Shown: positions 1 to 5,712 of the stretch, in pieces | Layout of the letters: the number at the start of each line of letters is the position of its first letter | Numbering within the stretch: the first letter of the stretch is position 1 | Origin: Rhizobiaceae bacterium | GTDB taxonomy: Bacteria; Pseudomonadota; Alphaproteobacteria; Rhizobiales; Rhizobiaceae | Assembly: GCA_021648425.1 (NCBI GenBank) | Contig: JAKISV010000166.1 | Location: 1-6,132 of the forward strand | Length of the DNA: 6,132 nucleotides | Reading direction: 5' to 3' | Translations under genes and position numbers: made by a program | The notes under the pieces: model-generated | What the model was told of the DNA's origin: nothing | Seen by the model: only the letters and a program-made list of their open reading frames with translations | Databases searched by the model: none

Positions 1-593
1 GTAAACTGTTTCATATTTCAGAACGTCAGATCGTTTTGCTGCTTCCAACCACAAATACCTGGCAGTTAAATGTGGGAGAAGCGCCCCTTAACGCTCCGTT
101 GCTGGACCGTGTTCGTGCTGTTGATTACCTGCATCAGGCCAAACAATGGCATAAGCGAGGCCGGTTCGACATTGTCATGAGGCATTTCATCAGTGCCATT
201 CGAATAATTCAGGATCAGGGGTGGCTGTTTTTGCTGGATAGCGAATATGAGTTTATTTCAGACATTTGCAAAGAATGCAGAGCGCGCGGACGATTTGTTC
301 AAACCGCCCGGCAATTGCAGAATACTTTGTTGGCGGGGCGGCGATTACAGAAGGAAAACACAGGTCAAAAGTCTGCATTTGGATTTACAGTATCTGAAGT
401 AGGTATTTTGTATCGGTTGTCGGAGGCCACAAGCAACAAGGCGCTGGCGATTGATCTTGGCGTTTCAGAATCTACCATAAAATATCATGTGAAGAATATT
501 TATCGCAAGCTTTCTGTCCATAGCCGACGCGACGCCATCGCGGCGGCGATAACAAAAGGATTGATCGCTACGGATGCCAAGGTTGGCGCTTAG
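1..593 (+). CDS. LuxR-family transcriptional regulator, C-terminal part (MalT/LAL-like), 5' truncated by window edge
   Basis: The reading frame is open from base 3 to the TAG at 591-593, giving 196 visible residues with no stop before the left edge. The true start therefore lies outside the window, and the TTG at 36 is most likely an internal Leu. The last ~60 residues (about bases 384-566) form a LuxR-type helix-turn-helix: TSNKALAIDLGVSESTIKYH is the HTH core, followed by VKNIYRKLSVHSRRDAI, which closely matches the family pattern for DNA binding and dimer contact. The preceding ~110 residues (AVDYLHQAKQWHKRGRFD onward) look all-helical, like the TPR-type arm that precedes the HTH in large MalT/LAL regulators. 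I see no receiver domain, but the N-terminal part is missing. An ATP-binding signal-sensing half upstream is expected from the family, not seen. It converges on the transport/hydantoinase operon and overlaps its last gene by 4 nt. It may regulate that operon, but this is inferred from proximity alone. Confidence 0.85.
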   Translation, partial: KLFHISERQIVLLLPTTNTWQLNVGEAPLNAPLLDRVRAVDYLHQAKQWHKRGRFDIVMRHFISAIRIIQDQGWLFLLDSEYEFISDICKECRARGRFVQTARQLQNTLLAGRRLQKENTGQKSAFGFTVSEVGILYRLSEATSNKALAIDLGVSESTIKYHVKNIYRKLSVHSRRDAIAAAITKGLIATDAKVGA

Positions 594-1660
594 ATTGGTT
601 TGTAATCATAATCCAACTTGAAGTAGCGTGGGCCTACAATTTCTAACGCTTGGGGGCTTTGCCAGATCGGGTCGCATGGCAAGCCAAGCACATTGACCGG
701 CAACCCGTATTTAACCAATTCTGTGGTTACTGCGTCACCGGAAAAAATGTCCAGCAGAGTGATCAGGTCTGGCGTTGTCGCCAACACGTTATCCCCTTCA
801 CGGGCAATCAAAAACTCATTTTGAAATGAAAGAGTTATCTCTCGATTTATGAAATCTCCAAGGCCTTCAAGTTTAACCGTGCCGCGCGCAAAACCGCCCT
901 CACTTACCCGGTTAACATCGCGAACCCTGCCCTGAAACAGGTGAGTTCCGTCAAATTCTTCCACCAAAGCGGCGCATGCGTTTGCCCCATGTTCGGCCAT
1001 AATCTGGCCGATTCTATGGGCCTTTGTCAGGCTACCGCGAATGAGATAGTTGCGACACTGGGCTGCGGTTACCGGATAGAGGCTGACCATGGCGGCGCCG
1101 CCCATTTCAATTGTAAGGGCGCGTGCCAGTTTTTCGGCCCAGGAATTGCTGATCGTATCAAATGTAGCGCCGTTTCCTTTTTCATCCATCATCGCCATGG
1201 GTGTTGCCTGTATGCCGCCTAATGTGAAAGTCACCATTTGAAGTTCCGGGAAAGCGCGGCCCATGGCATCGCCATCCACTATTGGGAGTTGCATTTGTGC
1301 GGCGGCAATAAAGGGGATTGTTGAATTTAGCCCACCTGCCTCAATGCACAAAATAGCTGCAACCTTTTTCCCAAGGAAGCGTTCCATCATTGATATGAGC
1401 TTAGGAATTTCTTCGCCGCTGGAAAATTTTTCCAGCATAACGGTGGGCGCGCCCATCATAGCAATTGGTAAAATCAGCGCGTCATCAGGAAGCTCATCTA
1501 TGTCGATGACAGCCACCGTGTTGTTACTCCCCAAGGCCTGCTGAGCCATAAGACGACCCACATAGGGGTCACCGCCGCCGCCAGACCCCAATATGGCACC
1601 ACCGTCAGCAATATATTTCAGCGCCTTAAAATCAATCTTTGTGATTGCAGGATTGTTCAT
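590..1660 (-). CDS. DUF917 family protein (S-methyl-thiohydantoin desulfurase-like), last gene of the operon
   Basis: This is a 356-residue protein, the usual full length for the DUF917 family. Visible family hallmarks are the Gly-rich N-terminal segment GAILGSGGGGDPYVG (residues 21-35), EAGGLNS (107-113), DGDAMGRAFPELQM (129-142), and a C-terminal end VGPRYFKLDYDYKPI typical of the family. No signal peptide or membrane segment is visible, so it should be cytoplasmic. To my recollection the family has been linked to S-methyl thiohydantoin desulfurase activity in bacterial breakdown of ergothioneine-type compounds. Most members remain unassigned and are simply found beside HyuA-like proteins. 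The start is ATG at 1660, inside the stop of the upstream hydantoinase gene (ATGA overlap). A GGAG 8 nt upstream (bases 1669-1672) supports it and implies translational coupling. The substrate cannot be read from sequence. Action on a hydantoin- or thiohydantoin-like ring together with the HyuA neighbour is the best inference. The family call is firm; the reaction is not. Confidence 0.9.
   Translation of the reverse strand: MNNPAITKIDFKALKYIADGGAILGSGGGGDPYVGRLMAQQALGSNNTVAVIDIDELPDDALILPIAMMGAPTVMLEKFSSGEEIPKLISMMERFLGKKVAAILCIEAGGLNSTIPFIAAAQMQLPIVDGDAMGRAFPELQMVTFTLGGIQATPMAMMDEKGNGATFDTISNSWAEKLARALTIEMGGAAMVSLYPVTAAQCRNYLIRGSLTKAHRIGQIMAEHGANACAALVEEFDGTHLFQGRVRDVNRVSEGGFARGTVKLEGLGDFINREITLSFQNEFLIAREGDNVLATTPDLITLLDIFSGDAVTTELVKYGLPVNVLGLPCDPIWQSPQALEIVGPRYFKLDYDYKPI
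1418..1436. repeat. Perfect inverted repeat, 9-bp arms with 1-nt centre, inside the DUF917 gene
   Basis: GCTGGAAAA (1418-1426) and TTTTCCAGC (1428-1436) are exact reverse complements around a single T. It lies in codons for Leu-Glu-Lys-Phe-Ser-Ser (about residues 76-81). The stem centre is all A/T, so an RNA hairpin would be weaker than the one at 5658-5681. No function is assigned, and chance is a reasonable explanation. Confidence 0.45.
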
Positions 1661-3204
1661 TTGCGTTGCTCCATTTTCAGGTCGCCAACCACGGTGACAC
1701 TAATTGCAAGATTATTGCCCGGAAGATAGGACAGGGGCACATCGGACAGGCTGAGCATGCTTAAGCTTGTGATGTCAGCGCCGCGAGAAATGGCCACTTC
1801 ATTCGCTTCCTGAGTGATTTGGGCAATGGCAGTTTCCCGATCAAGTTCTTCTGACAGAGAAACAACTTTGCTTACCTCTCCGGAAATTTGGGCAATGGCG
1901 GCACCAACCGCGTTGGCCAAATCATGATGGGGAGGGCGTATGACCTCCAAACCATCGACTTGCGCACCTAAAAGTACACTTCCCCCGCCCACTGCGATGA
2001 CGGGCATCTGTTTGTCGCTGGTTCGCGTGCGCGCGACAGCATCGCTGATGATCTGATCCAACAGCTGTTTTAATTCATCTGCATTTTCAATTTCTGGTGC
2101 GGCATGTGTTCCCATTTTGGCGCGCCCGATTGAAACTGCCAGATCGCTCGCCGTCAGAACATCGCCGCCAAAAATATATGCGCGCTGTAATAATTCATGG
2201 CCAACGGATTCTGGACCAATTGCCAATGGTTGTTCGGGTCTGATCCTTGAGCCTCCTCCCAGCCCGATACTCAGTACATCTGGCATTGAAAAATTGGTTC
2301 GCACATCCGCCACAGTAACGGAAGTTCCGGCAAGCCGTGGAAACCCATTTATCACCTCACCGACATCGGTGGTTGTTCCGCCAATATCGACGACAAGCGC
2401 GTCCTTTATGCCAGAAAGATAGGCTGCACCGCGCATGGAATTGGTTGGGCCGCAAGCAAAAGTCAGTACGGGCAGGCGCAGAACTTCACTGGCGTCGATC
2501 AATGTGCCATCGTTACGAGTAAAAAACAGCGGGCAATCAAATCCAACGGATCCCTGCAATTTTTGAAATGCCTCCACCACCTCCTTTGCCAGAGGCTTGA
2601 GGGAAGCATTTATTATTGCTGCATTCTCGCGCTCCAAAAGACCCATTCGGCCAATGTCACAACTCAGGGAAACATCGATTTTGGGGCGCTTTTTCTGCAG
2701 TAATTTTTTGGCCTCATGTTCCATATCGTTGCGAACGGTGGCAAAAACCGAACTGATGGCAATTTGTCTGCATCCCTTTTCGAAAAGCTCATCGGCAGCT
2801 TTTAGGAGTTGTTCTTCATTCAATGGCGCGATTTCAGTTCCGTCCATCTCATAGCCACCATTCACCAGGTGGAAGGTGCCATTAATGGCTTCAACTAATT
2901 CATTTGGCCAATCGGCGAAGGGGAAAAGAGAACTTCCAGAGGGCAGGCACATACGGATCAAGCCACAATTTGCTAATCGTTTGCGTTCCACCAGAGCATT
3001 TACAAAATGGGTGGTGCCTAACATTACTGCATCCACCTGATTGGCATTTATGGATGCCCTTGCAAGAGCGCCGCGCACAGCCAGTTCCACCCCGGTATAG
3101 ACATCGGGAGTTGAGGGGCTTTTTTCACCACCAAGAAATTCGTCATTTTTCATGACGACGGCATCGGTATTTGTTCCACCTACATCTATGCCAACTCTTA
3201 TCAT
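1657..3204 (-). CDS. Hydantoinase/oxoprolinase family protein (HyuA-like, short form)
   Basis: A 515-residue protein with the two-part HyuA architecture: a Hydantoinase_A N-terminal domain (about residues 2-185) starting with the phosphate-binding motif VGIDVGGTNTDAVV, and a Hydantoinase_A domain (about 195-490). The second domain contains VVDIGGTTTDVGEV (271-284), SIGLGGGSRI (312-321), FGGDVLTASDLAV (345-357), AVGGGS (404-409) and HHDLANAVGAA (426-436). These are nucleotide-binding motifs of the ASKHA fold, and family members couple ATP hydrolysis to opening of hydantoin, oxoproline or related rings. It lacks the extra C-terminal region of the ~650-700-residue HyuA/AcxA-type proteins. This length is what I associate with HyuA proteins encoded next to DUF917 rather than HyuB. 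The ATG at 3204 is preceded by AGGAAAG (3214-3220) 9 nt upstream, and the protein begins directly with the conserved motif, so the start is secure. It follows the permease after 55 nt and overlaps the DUF917 gene by 4 nt. The specific substrate is unknown; 5-oxoprolinase itself is unlikely given the short form and missing beta subunit. Confidence 0.92.
   Translation of the reverse strand: MIRVGIDVGGTNTDAVVMKNDEFLGGEKSPSTPDVYTGVELAVRGALARASINANQVDAVMLGTTHFVNALVERKRLANCGLIRMCLPSGSSLFPFADWPNELVEAINGTFHLVNGGYEMDGTEIAPLNEEQLLKAADELFEKGCRQIAISSVFATVRNDMEHEAKKLLQKKRPKIDVSLSCDIGRMGLLERENAAIINASLKPLAKEVVEAFQKLQGSVGFDCPLFFTRNDGTLIDASEVLRLPVLTFACGPTNSMRGAAYLSGIKDALVVDIGGTTTDVGEVINGFPRLAGTSVTVADVRTNFSMPDVLSIGLGGGSRIRPEQPLAIGPESVGHELLQRAYIFGGDVLTASDLAVSIGRAKMGTHAAPEIENADELKQLLDQIISDAVARTRTSDKQMPVIAVGGGSVLLGAQVDGLEVIRPPHHDLANAVGAAIAQISGEVSKVVSLSEELDRETAIAQITQEANEVAISRGADITSLSMLSLSDVPLSYLPGNNLAISVTVVGDLKMEQRK
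1669..1672 (-). promoter_or_regulatory. Ribosome binding site (GGAG) for the DUF917 gene inside the HyuA-like gene
   Basis: GGAG on the minus strand lies 8 nt before the ATG at 1660 and falls in the Met-Glu codons near the C-terminus of the HyuA-like protein. Together with the ATGA stop/start overlap it indicates coupled translation of the two enzymes. Confidence 0.65.
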
Positions 3205-3213
3205 AATATGCTT

Positions 3214-3220
3214 CTTTCCT
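3214..3220 (-). promoter_or_regulatory. Ribosome binding site (AGGAAAG) for the HyuA-like gene
   Basis: AGGAAAG on the minus strand lies 9 nt before the ATG at 3204. It sits in the 55-nt gap after the permease gene, the only real spacer in the operon. That gap is AT-rich and shows no convincing terminator or promoter. Confidence 0.65.
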
Positions 3221-3259
3221 GCTTTCGTATTCTAGTATTTAGCTTTTTCAAAAATTGCA

Positions 3260-4198
3260 TTATCCGGGGCGGCGTTGGGTCCAGGCGTCAATACTGACCG
3301 CAATCAATATAACAATGCCCTCAATTATCCTCTGCCAGATCGGGTCAATTTGGTTGAGATTGAATCCATTGGTCATGAAAGCTAAAAAGAATGCTGCCGT
3401 GACCGTTCGCCAAATTGCACCTTTTCCCCCCGCGATTGAGGTCCCCCCAACGATGACGGCTGTTAAAACAGCAAATACAAAACTAAAATCATCGGAGGGC
3501 TGGGCTGAAATTGAGCGCGAGGAATTTATTACCCCGGCGAGCGCGGCGGCTGCACCCAACATCACAAAAGTCACTGCCTGAACGTGATCAACATTCACGC
3601 CGGCCAGACGTGCGGCCTCACGATTGCCACCGGTAGCATAAACATTTCGACCAAAGCGCGTTTTGGAAAGCAAAATCCAGGCAATAATTACCACCACGAG
3701 GGCAATCCAGAAAGCACTGGTAATTCCCAAAAATCTGGTACGAGCAATCTGCTGGTATATTTCTCCCTCGGGGCGCATTAATGAGCGTTCGCTAATTAAA
3801 AAACCCGCACCAAAAAACATGAATGAAGTGGCCAAAGTTCCAATGAAGGAATTTACCTTGATGCGGGTCACAATAATTCCGTTAAAGGCCCCCATAGACA
3901 GGCCGATTAATACTGCAACAGCCACGGCTAGAAACGCATTGCCGGTACTGTTTTCCACCGTCAGGGCAAAGAGCGGTGCCGCGACGAAAATTGAAGAAAC
4001 CGAAACATCAAAATTTCCAGCGATAATGGCAATAGTCATAAAAGAAGCGGCAATTAAAATTGTGGATTGTTGGTCCAGAAGGTTTCGCATGTTGCGCGGC
4101 GTTGCGAAGCCATCAGTGGTAATGGCCAAGGCCAAAAACAATAGTATAGTTATAATCAGAATGCCGTAGTTGCGCGAAAAAAGCAGTATTTTATTCAC
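3260..4198 (-). CDS. ABC transporter permease, CUT2/RbsC family (BPD_transp_2)
   Basis: A 312-residue integral inner-membrane protein with about eight to ten hydrophobic segments (for example residues 12-27, 46-60, 88-108, 119-135, 161-177, 207-225, 239-253, 288-303). CUT2 permease hallmarks are GNFDVSVSSI (61-70, equivalent to the usual GGIDLSVGS segment), FNGIIVTRIKVNSFIGTLAT (105-124), GRNVYATGGNREAARLAGVN (183-202) and AVIVGGTSIAGGKGAIWRT (247-265). It would form the membrane channel, probably as a homodimer, with the ATPase encoded just upstream and the periplasmic binding protein before that. The start codon is GTG at 4198. It sits 2 nt after the ATPase stop and has a clear GGAG (4206-4209) 7 nt upstream, and the N-terminus MNKILLFSRNYGIL is what the family shows. 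The length is normal and no defect is seen. RbsC-like permeases carry ribose, other sugars, autoinducer-2 and some non-sugar solutes, so the substrate is not fixed by this sequence. Confidence 0.94.
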   Translation of the reverse strand: MNKILLFSRNYGILIITILLFLALAITTDGFATPRNMRNLLDQQSTILIAASFMTIAIIAGNFDVSVSSIFVAAPLFALTVENSTGNAFLAVAVAVLIGLSMGAFNGIIVTRIKVNSFIGTLATSFMFFGAGFLISERSLMRPEGEIYQQIARTRFLGITSAFWIALVVVIIAWILLSKTRFGRNVYATGGNREAARLAGVNVDHVQAVTFVMLGAAAALAGVINSSRSISAQPSDDFSFVFAVLTAVIVGGTSIAGGKGAIWRTVTAAFFLAFMTNGFNLNQIDPIWQRIIEGIVILIAVSIDAWTQRRPG

Positions 4199-4200
4199 TT

Positions 4201-5712
4201 TTAAACTCCACTGAATGCTGCTTTCATCACAGCTTTTTTTGTCAATTGTCTGCCGCTGAGTTCAGCAACAATTTGTCCGCGAGACATGACCAGCGCCCGG
4301 TGGCACATGCCTAAAATTTCTTCGATTTCAGATGAGATCAACAATACCGCTTCGCCCTTGGAAGCCATATCTGCAATAAGATCGTAAATGCTACGTTTGG
4401 CACCAATATCGACGCCACGGGTTGGCTCGTCGGCAATCAGCATTTTTGGTGCTCCCATAGCGGCCCGGGCAAAAAGAATTTTTTGCTGATTACCCCCGGA
4501 AAGTGAATCGATGTCCATATGCAATCCAGCATGTTTGACCTGGGTATTTGAGCAATATTTATTCACTTCACTTAGTTCCTGAGCTTTATTCAAGCCAAGC
4601 CAGCTTGAAAGCCTCGCCAGATATGGCAGCGACGTATTTTCAAGAATGGAGCGGCCAAGCACGAGGCCCTGGGTACGCCTTGCCTCAGGAATTAGTGCGA
4701 TGCCCGACATAATTGAGTGCTCAACGCCGGTGCGGACAAAAGCCTCACCGCAAAACTCGATTTGCCCAGTATCGGGCATGGTTGAGCCATAAATAGCATG
4801 GGCTAATTCACTGCGCCCGGAACCCACAAGGCCGGCCAATCCAACAATTTCTCCAGGACGAATTTCAAAGCTGATATTTTCAAATTCGTTCTTTCGGCTA
4901 AGATTTTTTACCTTTAATATTGGGGTGTCGGTATTTTTTAGCTTCGGCAATTGTGGATACTGGTGTTGTAAATCCTGCCCTGTCATGGCGATAATCAGAC
5001 TGTCGCGCGTTTCTTTATTCGTTGGGTTGGTACGGACGTGTTCCCCATTTCGCAACACGGTAATTGTGTCTGAAATCTCCAGAACTTCCTCAAGAAAATG
5101 GGAAACATAAATGACCGCTTTTCCGTTTTCAGCCAATGATTTAATGAGCTGTAACAGCTGGCTTGCTTCGTGGGTTGCCAATCGTGCGGTGGGTTCGTCA
5201 AAAACAATCAATTTGGCGTCCCTGCTTAGCGCACGTAGTATTTCGACCTTTTGCTGCTCTGCAACAGGTAGCTCGCCCACCAGAATATCAGGCTCCAGAT
5301 ACATGTCGAATTGGCGCATCACTTCCAATACCTGTTGTCTGGTTTTTTTTGTATTCACCAGCGGCCCATTGGTTATTTCGCGCCCCAAAGCGATGTTATC
5401 GACCACCGAACGCTCAGGCAAAAGGGACAGTTCCTGGGCAATGCCCACCAATCCCAATTTACCACCCTCCGCCGGTGAACTAAGTGAAACAGAAGTTCCC
5501 TCAAGGAGAATTTCGCCTTGATCCGGTTGGTGAACGCCAAGTAATATTTTACCAAGCGTCGACTTTCCAGCGCCATTTTCGCCCACAAGTGCGTGGCATT
5601 TTCCCGCCTGGAACATCACCTCTATTTCAGAAAGAGCCTGAGTTTCCCCGAAGCGTTTGCTAACCCTTGAAAGGGTTAGCAGTGGTGCAATTTCTTGCAC
5701 GTTTTGTGGCAT
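4201..5712 (-). CDS. Sugar-type ABC transporter ATP-binding protein, double NBD (RbsA/MglA family, CUT2)
   Basis: A 503-residue cytoplasmic ATPase made of two fused nucleotide-binding domains, the normal CUT2 length. NBD1 (about 11-245) has Walker A GENGAGKST (44-52), Q-loop Gln93, Walker B LIVFDEPTA (168-176) and switch His205 (YVSHFLEEV), but an unusual signature LPVAEQQK (148-155) where LSxG is usual. NBD2 (about 265-500) has a degenerate P-loop GLVGSGRSE (294-302), canonical signature LSGGNQQK (404-411), Walker B MLIADEPTRGVDIGAK (424-439), and Ser in place of the switch His (LLISSEIEEI). One complete ATP site (NBD1 P-loop with NBD2 signature) and one degenerate site is the family norm. 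The ATG at 5712 directly abuts the TAG of the binding-protein gene. The only Shine-Dalgarno-like bases are G-rich (5720-5723, 7 nt upstream), which suggests translational coupling. An 11-bp-arm inverted repeat lies at codons 11-19. It energises import through the permease encoded next. Confidence 0.95.
   Translation of the reverse strand: MPQNVQEIAPLLTLSRVSKRFGETQALSEIEVMFQAGKCHALVGENGAGKSTLGKILLGVHQPDQGEILLEGTSVSLSSPAEGGKLGLVGIAQELSLLPERSVVDNIALGREITNGPLVNTKKTRQQVLEVMRQFDMYLEPDILVGELPVAEQQKVEILRALSRDAKLIVFDEPTARLATHEASQLLQLIKSLAENGKAVIYVSHFLEEVLEISDTITVLRNGEHVRTNPTNKETRDSLIIAMTGQDLQHQYPQLPKLKNTDTPILKVKNLSRKNEFENISFEIRPGEIVGLAGLVGSGRSELAHAIYGSTMPDTGQIEFCGEAFVRTGVEHSIMSGIALIPEARRTQGLVLGRSILENTSLPYLARLSSWLGLNKAQELSEVNKYCSNTQVKHAGLHMDIDSLSGGNQQKILFARAAMGAPKMLIADEPTRGVDIGAKRSIYDLIADMASKGEAVLLISSEIEEILGMCHRALVMSRGQIVAELSGRQLTKKAVMKAAFSGV
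4206..4209 (-). promoter_or_regulatory. Ribosome binding site (GGAG) deciding the GTG start of the permease
   Basis: On the minus strand GGAG lies 7 nt before the GTG at 4198 and sits within the last codons of the ATPase gene (ending TAA at 4203-4201). This spacing supports GTG as the true start. The CUT2-like N-terminus immediately after it agrees. Confidence 0.7.
5658..5681. repeat. Perfect inverted repeat, 11-bp arms with 2-nt centre, near the start of the ATPase gene
   Basis: The left arm TGCTAACCCTT (5658-5668) is the exact reverse complement of the right arm AAGGGTTAGCA (5671-5681), with GA between them. In the minus-strand transcript this would fold as a 10-bp stem with a four-base loop, 32 to 55 nt into the ATPase coding region and about 33-57 nt past the binding-protein stop. 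It codes for residues LLTLSRVSK, a region that is variable but usually similar in the family, so codon chance is possible. A role as an mRNA-stabilising hairpin protecting the binding-protein message, or as a protein-binding site, is inference. Confidence 0.6.

Noticed and set aside
576..587. Short palindromic GCCAAGGTTGGC just before the convergent stop codons, considered as a bidirectional terminator
   Set aside because: It would give only a 4-bp stem with a four-base loop and has no T run on either side.
1091..1102. GC-rich perfect palindrome GGCGGCGCCGCC in the DUF917 gene
   Set aside because: It lies over Gly-Gly-Ala-Ala codons and is explained by simple codon composition. It is self-complementary with no loop.
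941..1544. Plus-strand open frames of 93 codons opposite the DUF917 gene (941-1222 and 1263-1544)
   Set aside because: They are antisense to a well-supported conserved gene, have no recognisable domain or ribosome binding site, and look like shadows of its codon pattern.
3205..3259. Possible internal promoter or terminator in the 55-nt gap between the permease and HyuA-like genes (minus strand TTGAAA at 3251-3246, TAGAAT at 3234-3229; A/T run with weak self-pairing)
   Set aside because: The two hexamers are only 11 nt apart, and at 16-18 nt spacing the -10 candidates match the consensus poorly. The A/T stretch has no GC stem for a terminator.
3663..4169. 168-codon plus-strand open frame opposite the permease gene
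   Set aside because: It is antisense to a clear CUT2 permease and its translation is low-complexity Lys/Ala/Ile-rich, as expected from the complement of hydrophobic membrane codons.
4589..4609. 7-bp inverted repeat TTCAAGC/GCTTGAA with a 7-nt loop inside the ATPase gene
   Set aside because: Arms this short with a variable loop are expected by chance in a 6-kb window, and there is no positional reason to favour it.
5111..5521. 136-codon plus-strand open frame opposite the ATPase gene
   Set aside because: It is antisense to the conserved NBD1 region, with a Ser/Thr-rich translation and no family resemblance.
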